A stretch of 12,155 nucleotides of DNA from Desulfarculaceae bacterium JdFR-95 (lineage in GTDB: Bacteria; Desulfobacterota; Desulfarculia; Desulfarculales; Desulfarculaceae). Shown here in pieces: positions 6,471 to 12,155 of this stretch. The DNA lies in NCBI GenBank assembly GCA_002011835.1, contig MTPE01000094.1:2455-14609 (forward strand). The letters are read 5' to 3'. Position 1 is the stretch's first letter. Each line of letters begins with the position of its first letter. The notes under the pieces are model-generated. The model was not told the origin of the DNA. It ran no database searches and was given only the letters and a program-made list of their open reading frames with translations. The position numbers and the translations under genes are program-made.

Positions 6471-8717
6471 ATGTCCAAATTGGTAGCTTTCGCCGCCATC
6501 CAGGGCGCCTACAATATCGTGTCCAAGGCGGAGGGCATCTACAAACGGGCCCTGGAGAAGTATGGCCCCGACCAGAAGCTGGAGTTTCCCAACACGGCCT
6601 ACTACCTGCCCATCATCTACTCGCTGTTGGGCATTCCGGTCAAAACCCTGGGTGACGCCGAGAAGCCGCTGAAGATCGCCCGCAAGCTGTTGCCCTATCA
6701 CGTGAAGAACTTCAACCACCTGCCCTACCTGGGTCCGCTTCTGGACGCGGGCATGGCCGCCCTGTTCGCCGAGGAGATCGTGGAGGCCATCCGCTACGTG
6801 GACGACCCGGACTTCTACTATCCCGGCGAGGAGTGCGAGGTAGTCAAGACCGCCGACGGCAAGATCGACTGGGCCAAGAGCAAGATCTGGCTGGGGGCGG
6901 CGGACGACACCATCATGCGTAAGCGCGGCGTGGAGTTCGTGGACGGCTCTGCGCCCGGGTTCGCGGCCATCGTGGGCGCGGCGCCCGACGCCGAGACGGC
7001 CAAGATGATCGCCGAGGAGTATCAGCGCCGCAACCTGTACGTGTTCATGTGCGCCAACCAGAACGGCACCACCTTCACCGAGCAGTTGATCGAGGCCGAC
7101 GTACAGATCGGCTGGAACACGCGCCTGGTGCCCTTCGGTCCCGACATCAGTGCGGCGGTGTTCGCCCTGGGCTTCGCCAACCGCGCGGCCATGGCCTTCG
7201 GCGGCATCAAGCCGGGTGACTACCGCCGGGTGCTGCTCTACAACAAGGACCGCGTGTTCGCCTTCGTCAACGCCCTGGGCGAGGTGAACGCCGAATGGGC
7301 GGCCAACGCGGCCGGCTGCGTGAACTGGGGCTTCCCCACCATCGCCGACACCGACATCCCCGAGATCCTGCCCACCGGCGTGTGCACCTACGAGCACGTG
7401 GTGGCCAACGTGCCCCACGACCAGATCGTGCAGAAGTCGGTGGAGGTGCGCGGGCTCAAGACCGTGGTCACCAAGGTGGACATCCCCCTCAGCTACGGTG
7501 CGGCCTTCGAGGGCGAGCGCATCCGCAAGGACGACCTGTTCGTGGAGTTCGGCGGGGGCAAGACCCAGGCCACCGAGCTGGTGGAGATGGCCGACATGGA
7601 CGAGATCGAGGACGGCGACATCAAGGTCATCGGCCCGGACATCAAGGACCTGGGCGAGGAGGGCGGCCGTCTGCCCCTGGGTATCTACGTGCGGGTGGCG
7701 GGCCGCAAGATGCAGCCGGACTTCGAGCCCATCCTGGAGCGCCAGATCCACCACCTGATCAACTACGCCCAGGGCATCATGCACATCGGGCAGCGTGACA
7801 TCGCCTGGATCCGCCTGGGCAAGCCGGCGGTGGAGAAGGGCTTCGAGCTGAAGCACATCGGCCAGATCATCCACGACATGTTCCACAAGGACTTCGGGTC
7901 CATCCTGGACAAGGTGGCGGTGACCCTCTACACCAACGAAGAGGACGTGCAGAAGCTGACCGAGAAGGCCCGCGCCATCTACCGCATGCGCGACGAGCGG
8001 GTGGAGAACATGACCGACGAGGAGGAGGAGATCTACTACTCCTGCACTCTGTGTCAGTCCTTCGCCCCCAGCCACGTCTGCGTGGTGAGCCCGGAGCGCA
8101 CCGGCCTGTGCGGGGCCTACAACTGGTTCGACTGCAAGGCCTCCTACGAGATCAACCCCACCGGTCCCAACCAGCCCATCGAGAAGGGCGAGTGCCTGGA
8201 TCCCAAGCTGGGCAACTGGAAGGGCGTCAACGAGTTCGTGGAGAAGGCCAGCCGCGGCAAGATCAAGAGCTACAACTTCTACAGCATCGTGCATCAGCCC
8301 ATGACCACCTGCGGCTGCTGCGAGTGTATCGCCGCCATCCTGCCCAGCTGCAACGGGGTGATGACCGTGCACCGCGACTACACCGGCGAGACCCCCTGTG
8401 GCATGAAGTTCACCACCCTGGCCGGTGTGATGGGCGGCGGTCAGTCCACCCCCGGCTTCGTGGGGCACTCCAAATACAACATCATCCAGCGCAAGTACCT
8501 GGCCGGTGACGGCGGCCTGCTGCGCATGGTGTGGATGCCCAAGAGCCTGAAGGAAGAGCTGCGCGAGGGCCTGGAGCGCCGGGCCAAGGAGCTGGGCGTG
8601 CCCGACCTGATCGACAAGATCTGCGACGAGACCATCGCCACCGACGAGGCCGGCGTGCTGGAGTACCTGCAGAAGGTGGGCCATCCCGCCCTGGAGATGG
8701 AGCCCATCACCGGCTGA
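6471..8717 (+). CDS. acsB: Acetyl-CoA synthase, bacterial full-length type
   Basis: A 748-residue ACS that joins CO from AcsA, a methyl group from the corrinoid protein and CoA into acetyl-CoA. The A-cluster residues are all there: C525, C528, C537 and C547 (CTLCQSFAPSHVC...GLCG) keep the 3-9-10 spacing of Moorella C506, C509, C518 and C528. C614-G615-C616 in TTCGCCECIAAILP, 86 residues after C528, is the Cys-Gly-Cys motif binding the distal nickel. The long N-terminal part (about residues 1-310, beginning MSKLVAFAAIQGAYNIVSKA) is the domain that docks on CODH and carries the CO tunnel in bacterial ACS; archaeal CdhC lacks it. The ATG has AAAGGGAG about 12 bases upstream. Two stops stand in tandem (TGATGA, 8715-8720). 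A strong hairpin follows before acsC. Confidence 0.97.
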   Translation: MSKLVAFAAIQGAYNIVSKAEGIYKRALEKYGPDQKLEFPNTAYYLPIIYSLLGIPVKTLGDAEKPLKIARKLLPYHVKNFNHLPYLGPLLDAGMAALFAEEIVEAIRYVDDPDFYYPGEECEVVKTADGKIDWAKSKIWLGAADDTIMRKRGVEFVDGSAPGFAAIVGAAPDAETAKMIAEEYQRRNLYVFMCANQNGTTFTEQLIEADVQIGWNTRLVPFGPDISAAVFALGFANRAAMAFGGIKPGDYRRVLLYNKDRVFAFVNALGEVNAEWAANAAGCVNWGFPTIADTDIPEILPTGVCTYEHVVANVPHDQIVQKSVEVRGLKTVVTKVDIPLSYGAAFEGERIRKDDLFVEFGGGKTQATELVEMADMDEIEDGDIKVIGPDIKDLGEEGGRLPLGIYVRVAGRKMQPDFEPILERQIHHLINYAQGIMHIGQRDIAWIRLGKPAVEKGFELKHIGQIIHDMFHKDFGSILDKVAVTLYTNEEDVQKLTEKARAIYRMRDERVENMTDEEEEIYYSCTLCQSFAPSHVCVVSPERTGLCGAYNWFDCKASYEINPTGPNQPIEKGECLDPKLGNWKGVNEFVEKASRGKIKSYNFYSIVHQPMTTCGCCECIAAILPSCNGVMTVHRDYTGETPCGMKFTTLAGVMGGGQSTPGFVGHSKYNIIQRKYLAGDGGLLRMVWMPKSLKEELREGLERRAKELGVPDLIDKICDETIATDEAGVLEYLQKVGHPALEMEPITG

Positions 8718-8730
8718 TGAGCAAGGCAAG

Positions 8731-8770
8731 TCCGTGCGGGGGCCTTGAACCCTGGAGGCCCCCGCACGGA
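8731..8770 (+). other. Strong hairpin between acsB and acsC
   Basis: TCCGTGCGGGGGCC (8731-8744) is perfectly complementary to GGCCCCCGCACGGA (8757-8770) around a 12-base loop. The 14-bp GC-rich stem begins 13 nt after the acsB stop. No T-run follows, so it is not a typical intrinsic terminator. A role in protecting the acsB mRNA 3' end or lowering readthrough into acsC is an inference. Downstream, TTGGTT (8791-8796) and GCTAAT (8813-8818) form only a weak promoter candidate. Confidence 0.75.
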
Positions 8771-8835
8771 GATGCGAGACCCGACAGCTTTTGGTTGCAC
8801 TAGCTATTGGCGGCTAATTCGGGAAGGAGTGGAGC

Positions 8836-10182
8836 ATGGCCCTGACCGGCATTCAGATATTCAAACTGCTCCCCAAGACCAACTGCGGGGAGTGCGGGGT
8901 GCCCACCTGCCTGGCCTTTGCCATGAACCTGGCCGCAGGCAAGGCGGAGCTGGACAAGTGCCCCTATGTGTCGGACGAGGCGCGGGAGCAACTGGCCGAG
9001 GCCAGCGCACCCCCCATCCGTCCGGTCAAGATCGGCTACGGCGACACCCAGATCACCGTAGGCGGCGAGACCGTGCTGTTCCGGCACGAGAAGACCTTCT
9101 TCAACCCCTGCGGCCTGGCCGGCACCGTGCGCGACACCGACGAGGACGTCGCGGGCAAGGTCAAGGCCTGGATGAAGTTCCAGTGGGAGCGCGTGGGCCT
9201 CAACCTCAGGCCGGAGCTGGTCTTCATCAAGTGTGAGAGCGGGGACGCCGACAAGTTCAAGGCCGCGGTGCAGGCGGTGGTGGACAACAGCGACTTCTCC
9301 TTCATCCTGGGCTGCACCGACCCGGAGGTGATGCGGCCGGTGGCCGAGGCCTTCAAGGACAAGAAGCCGCTGCTGTATGCCGCCACCAACGCCAACGCGG
9401 ACAAGATGGCGGCCCTGGCCCACGAGTGCGGCTGCCCCCTGGCGGTGAAGGCCGCCGACCTGGAGGAGCTGCAGGAGCTGATGACCGAGCTGACCGAGGC
9501 CGGCTACAAGGACCTGGTCATGGACCCCGGCTCGCGCGACTTCGTGGGCGTGTTCCAGGACAGCGTGGCCATCCGCCGCGCCGCCCTGTTGGAGCAGAAC
9601 CGGGCCCTGGGCTTCCCCACCATCGTGTTCCCCGGTGAGATGGGCGAGACCGTGGAGGAACAGGTGGCCGCGGCGGCCATGCTGGTGGCCAAGTACGGCG
9701 GCATCCTGGTGCTGGAAGACCTGACCGCGGAGATGATCTTCCCCCTGCTGTTGGAGCGGCTCAACATCTACACCGACCCGCAGCGGCCCATGGTGGTGGA
9801 GCAGGGCATCTACGAGATCGGCGGGCCCAAGGAGGACTCCCCGGTGGCGGTGACCACCAACTTCTCGCTCACCTACTTCATCGTCAGCGGCGAGATCGAG
9901 TCCTCGCGCGTGCCCACCTGGCTCTTGATCAAGGACACCGAGGGCCTGTCGGTGATGACCGCCTGGGCGGCGGGCAAGTTCAGCGGCGACGACGTGGGCA
10001 TGTTCGTCAAGAAGTGCGGGATCGCCGACAAGATCAACCACCAGTCGCTGATCATCCCCGGCTACGCCGCGGCCATCGCCGGCGACCTGGAGGAGGAGCT
10101 GCCCGGCTGGAACATCCAGATCGGCCCGCGCGAGGCGGCCCACCTGGCCAAGTACCTCAAGGAGTGGGCGCCGGACAAGTAG
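8836..10182 (+). CDS. acsC: Corrinoid/iron-sulfur protein large subunit
   Basis: A 448-residue gamma subunit of the corrinoid/iron-sulfur protein. C17, C20, C25 and C42 (NCGECGVPTC...KCPYVS) match the four ligands of the low-potential [4Fe-4S] cluster that re-reduces the cobalt. A TIM-barrel middle region follows (about 90-320; LLYAATNANADKMAALA, DLVMDPGSRD). The C-terminal corrinoid-binding part includes PVAVTTNFSLTYFIVSGEIE, GLSVMTAWAAGKF and the IQIGPREAAHLAKYL end. It works as a heterodimer with AcsD, accepting a methyl from AcsE and passing it to AcsB. The start ATG has GGAAGGAG shortly upstream. Its partner gene acsD is more than 4 kb upstream in the same run, whereas in Moorella the two genes are neighbours. 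The length is typical. Confidence 0.96.
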   Translation: MALTGIQIFKLLPKTNCGECGVPTCLAFAMNLAAGKAELDKCPYVSDEAREQLAEASAPPIRPVKIGYGDTQITVGGETVLFRHEKTFFNPCGLAGTVRDTDEDVAGKVKAWMKFQWERVGLNLRPELVFIKCESGDADKFKAAVQAVVDNSDFSFILGCTDPEVMRPVAEAFKDKKPLLYAATNANADKMAALAHECGCPLAVKAADLEELQELMTELTEAGYKDLVMDPGSRDFVGVFQDSVAIRRAALLEQNRALGFPTIVFPGEMGETVEEQVAAAAMLVAKYGGILVLEDLTAEMIFPLLLERLNIYTDPQRPMVVEQGIYEIGGPKEDSPVAVTTNFSLTYFIVSGEIESSRVPTWLLIKDTEGLSVMTAWAAGKFSGDDVGMFVKKCGIADKINHQSLIIPGYAAAIAGDLEEELPGWNIQIGPREAAHLAKYLKEWAPDK

Positions 10183-10211
10183 GCGCGCCGCTCAGGACAA
10201 GAGTGGAGGGT

Positions 10212-10234
10212 GCTTCCCGCCGCGGGCGGGGAGC
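10212..10234 (+). other. Hairpin between acsC and acsE
   Basis: GCTTCCCGCC (10212-10221) pairs with GGCGGGGAGC (10225-10234), with one T-G wobble and a three-base loop. No T-tract follows. It is the third clear stem-loop at a gene junction of this run. Confidence 0.55.
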
Positions 10235-10266
10235 GGAGGGTACACCGAGGTAGAGAGGGTGGACTG

Positions 10267-11145
10267 ATGAAGATAATCGGTGAGAATCTCAACGTCATCA
10301 AAAAAGAGATCGGCCAGGCCTTCAAGGACCGCAACCCCGAGCCCATCCAGAAGATGGCCCTGGCCCAGAAGGAAGCCGGCGTGGACTGGATCGACGTCAA
10401 CCTGGGCCCGGCGCGCAAGGGCGGCCCGGAGTTGATGGAGTGGGTGGTCAAGACCATCCAGGAGGTGGTGCCGGACATCCCCCTGTCCCTGGACACCTCC
10501 AACATCGAGGCCATCGAGGCCGGCCTGGCGGTGCACAAGGGCACGGCCCTGATCAACTCCATCATGGCCCGGCCCGAGCGCTACAACCAGATGATCCCCA
10601 TGGCGGTCAAGTACAACGCCGACGTGATCGCCCTGCTGTGGGGCCCGGAGGGCCTGCCCCGGGACGAGAACGAGCGCGCCGCCCTGGCGGTGGAGCTGGT
10701 CTACGCCATGAACGAGGCCGGCATCCCCAACGAGAAGATCTTCGTGGACCCCATCATCACTCCCGTGAACATCCAGCAGCCGCAGCTCATGTCCACCCTG
10801 GCCTTCATGGAGATGCTGCAGGACATCGCTCCGGGGGTGAAGTCCACCAACGGCCTGTCCAACATCAGCAACGGCACTCCCTGGCGTGAGCCCCTCAACC
10901 AGGTCTACATGATCATGCTGGAGCGGGCGGGCATGTACAGCTCCATCGCCGACTACGAGGACCAGCTCCTGCTGGACATCGCCCGCGGCAAGCGGCCCGA
11001 CCTGGTGGAGATCGTGCACAAGGTGCAGGACGGCGAGATCACCGATCCCGAGGAGGTGGAAGGCGAGGAGGCCAAGGTGTTCGTGCGCGCTGCCCGCGTC
11101 ATCCTGGGCCACACGCTCTACTCCGACTCCTGGATGAACATGTAA
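10267..11145 (+). CDS. acsE: Methyltetrahydrofolate:corrinoid/iron-sulfur protein methyltransferase
   Basis: A 292-residue pterin-binding TIM-barrel protein. It moves the N5-methyl group of methyl-tetrahydrofolate to Co(I) of the AcsC/AcsD protein, linking the methyl and carbonyl branches. Pterin-site residues line up with the Moorella enzyme: D76 (LSLDTSN), N97 (LINS), D161 (FVDPIITP) and N199 (GLSNIS) match D75, N96, D160 and N199. The protein is about 30 residues longer than the Moorella form (262 aa); the extra piece lies near the C-terminus (about 241-272, GKRPDLVEIV...DPEEVEGEEAK), before the conserved LGHTLYSDSW end. The ATG at 10267 is chosen because MKIIGENLN is the normal N-terminus and a purine-rich AGAGAGGGTGG lies just before it; a longer frame from GTG at 10210 would run through the hairpin and match nothing. 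Last gene of the run. Confidence 0.95.
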   Translation: MKIIGENLNVIKKEIGQAFKDRNPEPIQKMALAQKEAGVDWIDVNLGPARKGGPELMEWVVKTIQEVVPDIPLSLDTSNIEAIEAGLAVHKGTALINSIMARPERYNQMIPMAVKYNADVIALLWGPEGLPRDENERAALAVELVYAMNEAGIPNEKIFVDPIITPVNIQQPQLMSTLAFMEMLQDIAPGVKSTNGLSNISNGTPWREPLNQVYMIMLERAGMYSSIADYEDQLLLDIARGKRPDLVEIVHKVQDGEITDPEEVEGEEAKVFVRAARVILGHTLYSDSWMNM

Positions 11146-11182
11146 CATCCGATCCGGCCTCGGGCCGGTCCGGCAAGACCAC

Positions 11183-11215
11183 CAGACCCCACCCCAAAAG
11201 GGTGGGGTCTGTGTT
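11183..11215 (+). terminator. Intrinsic terminator after acsE
   Basis: CAGACCCCACCC (11183-11194) pairs perfectly with GGGTGGGGTCTG (11200-11211) around CAAAA, followed by a short T-rich stretch (TGTTT). It lies between two converging genes, so it may serve both strands, though the T-tract is poor on both sides. Confidence 0.8.
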
Positions 11216-11233
11216 TGCCAAGCCGCGGTGAGT

Positions 11234-11920
11234 TCAGGCGCGCGGGGCTTTGTGTCCCAGGCGCAGCTTCTCGCGCAGCAGCACCCACAGGATACGCAGG
11301 CCGTCCCACAAGGCGTTGACCTTGGAGTGGCCGGCGATGCGCGCCTTCTCCCGCGAGGGAATCTCCTTGTAGGTGAAGCCCATCTGGTGGGCGCGGATGG
11401 GAAACTCGATGCAGTATTCGAACCCGGAGGAGGTCAGATCCAGGGCCTCGAACACCTCCTTGCGTGCGGCCACGTAGAGAAAGAGCGCGTCCGAGATATT
11501 CACCCCGTGCAGCCGGTTCAAGAGCCAGGTGAACAGCTTGTTGCCGAACCAGCGCACCGGGGTGTCGTCGTCGCTGCCCGATTCGGGCAGGTAGCGCGAG
11601 CCGTAGGCGATGTCGTAGCCTTCCTCCAGCACCGCCAACAGCCGCGGGATGTCCTCCAGGCGGTAGGAGCCGTCGGCGTCCACCATGGTGATCACATCGC
11701 CGGTGGCGTGCTTGATGCCGGTGCGTACGCCCATGCCGTAGCCGGTGCCTTCCTGGGGGATGCAGCGAAAGCCCAGGGAACGCACCACCTCCGGGGTGCC
11801 GTCGGTGGAGTGACCGTCCACCACGATCACCTCGTGGATCACCGCGGGGTCCACGCCGGAGAGTACCTGGCCGATGCAGTCGGCCTCGTTCTTGGCCGGT
11901 ATGATCAGGGTCACCTTCAT
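11234..11920 (-). CDS. GT2-family glycosyltransferase, dolichyl/polyprenyl-phosphate mannose synthase-like
   Basis: A 228-residue GT-A fold enzyme. LIIPAKNEADCIGQVL (5-20), VVDGHSTDGT (33-42) and VDADGSYRLEDIPRLL (80-95; the metal-binding DAD) are the standard GT2 motifs. GSRYL (107-111), GFEYCIEFPIRA (166-177) and IPSREKARIAGHSKV (187-201) are typical of the DPM1-like subgroup, which charges polyprenyl phosphate with a sugar on the inner membrane face. The usual SGFR stretch is replaced by ALFLYV (145-150), so the exact substrate is open. There are no membrane segments. The start is placed at the ATG at 11920, with GGGAG upstream and MKVTLIIPAKNE as a normal N-terminus; the frame stays open for 24 more codons but that part matches nothing and overlaps the neighbour. 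It overlaps the preceding minus-strand gene by ATGA, so the two are likely translationally coupled. Confidence 0.88.
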   Translation of the reverse strand: MKVTLIIPAKNEADCIGQVLSGVDPAVIHEVIVVDGHSTDGTPEVVRSLGFRCIPQEGTGYGMGVRTGIKHATGDVITMVDADGSYRLEDIPRLLAVLEEGYDIAYGSRYLPESGSDDDTPVRWFGNKLFTWLLNRLHGVNISDALFLYVAARKEVFEALDLTSSGFEYCIEFPIRAHQMGFTYKEIPSREKARIAGHSKVNALWDGLRILWVLLREKLRLGHKAPRA

Positions 11921-12155
11921 GGTCTGGTTTCTCCCGCTCGTTTGCCGGGGGAATGTGGGGAAGGCTTCTTCCGCAGGTCCTTGATATAGCACAGGCCCAC
12001 GCCTTGGCGCCGGATCACGTCGATCACCCGGCCGCCGTAGCGCCGGTGCCGGTCGGCCACGGTGTGGGTGATGATGAAGTCGGCCCGGCGGGAGTCGTGC
12101 GCCAGTACGAAGTTGGAGGGGAAGTAGCGGCTGGCGGGGGGAGCCGCGCCCAGGG
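11917..12155 (-). CDS. C-terminal end of an unidentified protein, 5' end outside the window
   Basis: A minus-strand frame enters at the right edge and stops with TGA at 11919-11917, inside the ATGA that also starts the GT2 gene. The last 78 residues are visible, including RYFPSNFVLAHDSRRADFII, HRRYGGRVIDVIRRQGVG and LCYIKDLRKK, with a basic, Pro-rich end. Codon use fits a real gene, with G or C mostly in third positions. The family is not recognised with confidence. The setting next to a polyprenyl-phosphate sugar synthase would suit a membrane sugar transferase with a soluble C-terminus, but no membrane segment is in view. Confidence 0.65.
   Translation of the reverse strand, partial: LGAAPPASRYFPSNFVLAHDSRRADFIITHTVADRHRRYGGRVIDVIRRQGVGLCYIKDLRKKPSPHSPGKRAGETRP

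Noticed and set aside
6423..8729. A 768-codon open frame on the minus strand opposite acsB
   Set aside because: Same cause as above; acsB on the + strand has every A-cluster residue in place, so the minus frame is a shadow.
8731..8770. The acsB-acsC hairpin as a full intrinsic terminator
   Set aside because: There is no T-run after the stem, and acsC and acsE have no convincing promoter of their own.
8800..10143. A 447-codon open frame on the minus strand opposite acsC
   Set aside because: Shadow of acsC, with the same low-complexity antisense composition.
10210..10266. GTG start extending acsE by 19 codons
   Set aside because: The added segment covers a hairpin and the ribosome site and has no match to AcsE N-termini; the ATG at 10267 begins the conserved MKIIGENLN.

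Overview
The window comes from a GC-rich bacterium and carries a nearly complete gene cluster for the carbonyl branch of the Wood-Ljungdahl (reductive acetyl-CoA) pathway. GC content, gene order and protein style suggest a Desulfobacterota (former Deltaproteobacteria) autotroph or acetate oxidiser. This placement is an inference from pattern, not from a marker gene. The ACS has the long bacterial form (748 aa, with an N-terminal CODH-binding part) rather than the short archaeal CdhC form.

Layout. Positions 1-1123 hold the 3' part of a GT4-type glycosyltransferase with an unusual C-terminal extension. Next comes cooC (1268-2026), with its own sigma70-like promoter. A 278-nt gap follows, with a second promoter of the same build, and then the main run on the + strand: acsD (2305-3873), a 51-codon gene (3971-4126), acsA (4354-6390), acsB (6471-8717), acsC (8836-10182) and acsE (10267-11145). 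A strong hairpin terminator at 11183-11211 closes the run. On the minus strand a GT2 glycosyltransferase (11234-11920) converges on it. The GT2 gene overlaps by four bases (ATGA) the end of another minus-strand gene that runs off the right edge.

How the genes work together. AcsE moves the methyl group of methyl-tetrahydrofolate to the cobalt of the corrinoid/iron-sulfur protein (AcsC plus AcsD). AcsA reduces CO2 to CO. AcsB joins CO, the methyl group and CoA into acetyl-CoA. CooC is the ATPase linked to nickel loading of the CODH/ACS metal centres. The pathway can also run backwards to oxidise acetate. No methyl-branch genes (formate-THF ligase, FolD, MetF) and no acsV are present in the window.

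The most unusual feature is in and after acsD. AcsD has about 200 residues beyond the usual family length: a Pro/Ala/Lys linker, a long Glu/Lys/Ala/Arg helix and a 36-residue tail. That tail is encoded a second time, 253 bp downstream, as the body of a separate 51-aa protein with its own ribosome binding site. The first 62 bp of the two copies are identical and the rest differs mostly by conservative changes. This looks like a mobile or shared docking module for the CODH/ACS/CFeSP system, but its function is unknown. Hairpins without T-tracts lie in the intergenic gaps of the acs run; the one between acsB and acsC has a perfect 14-bp stem.
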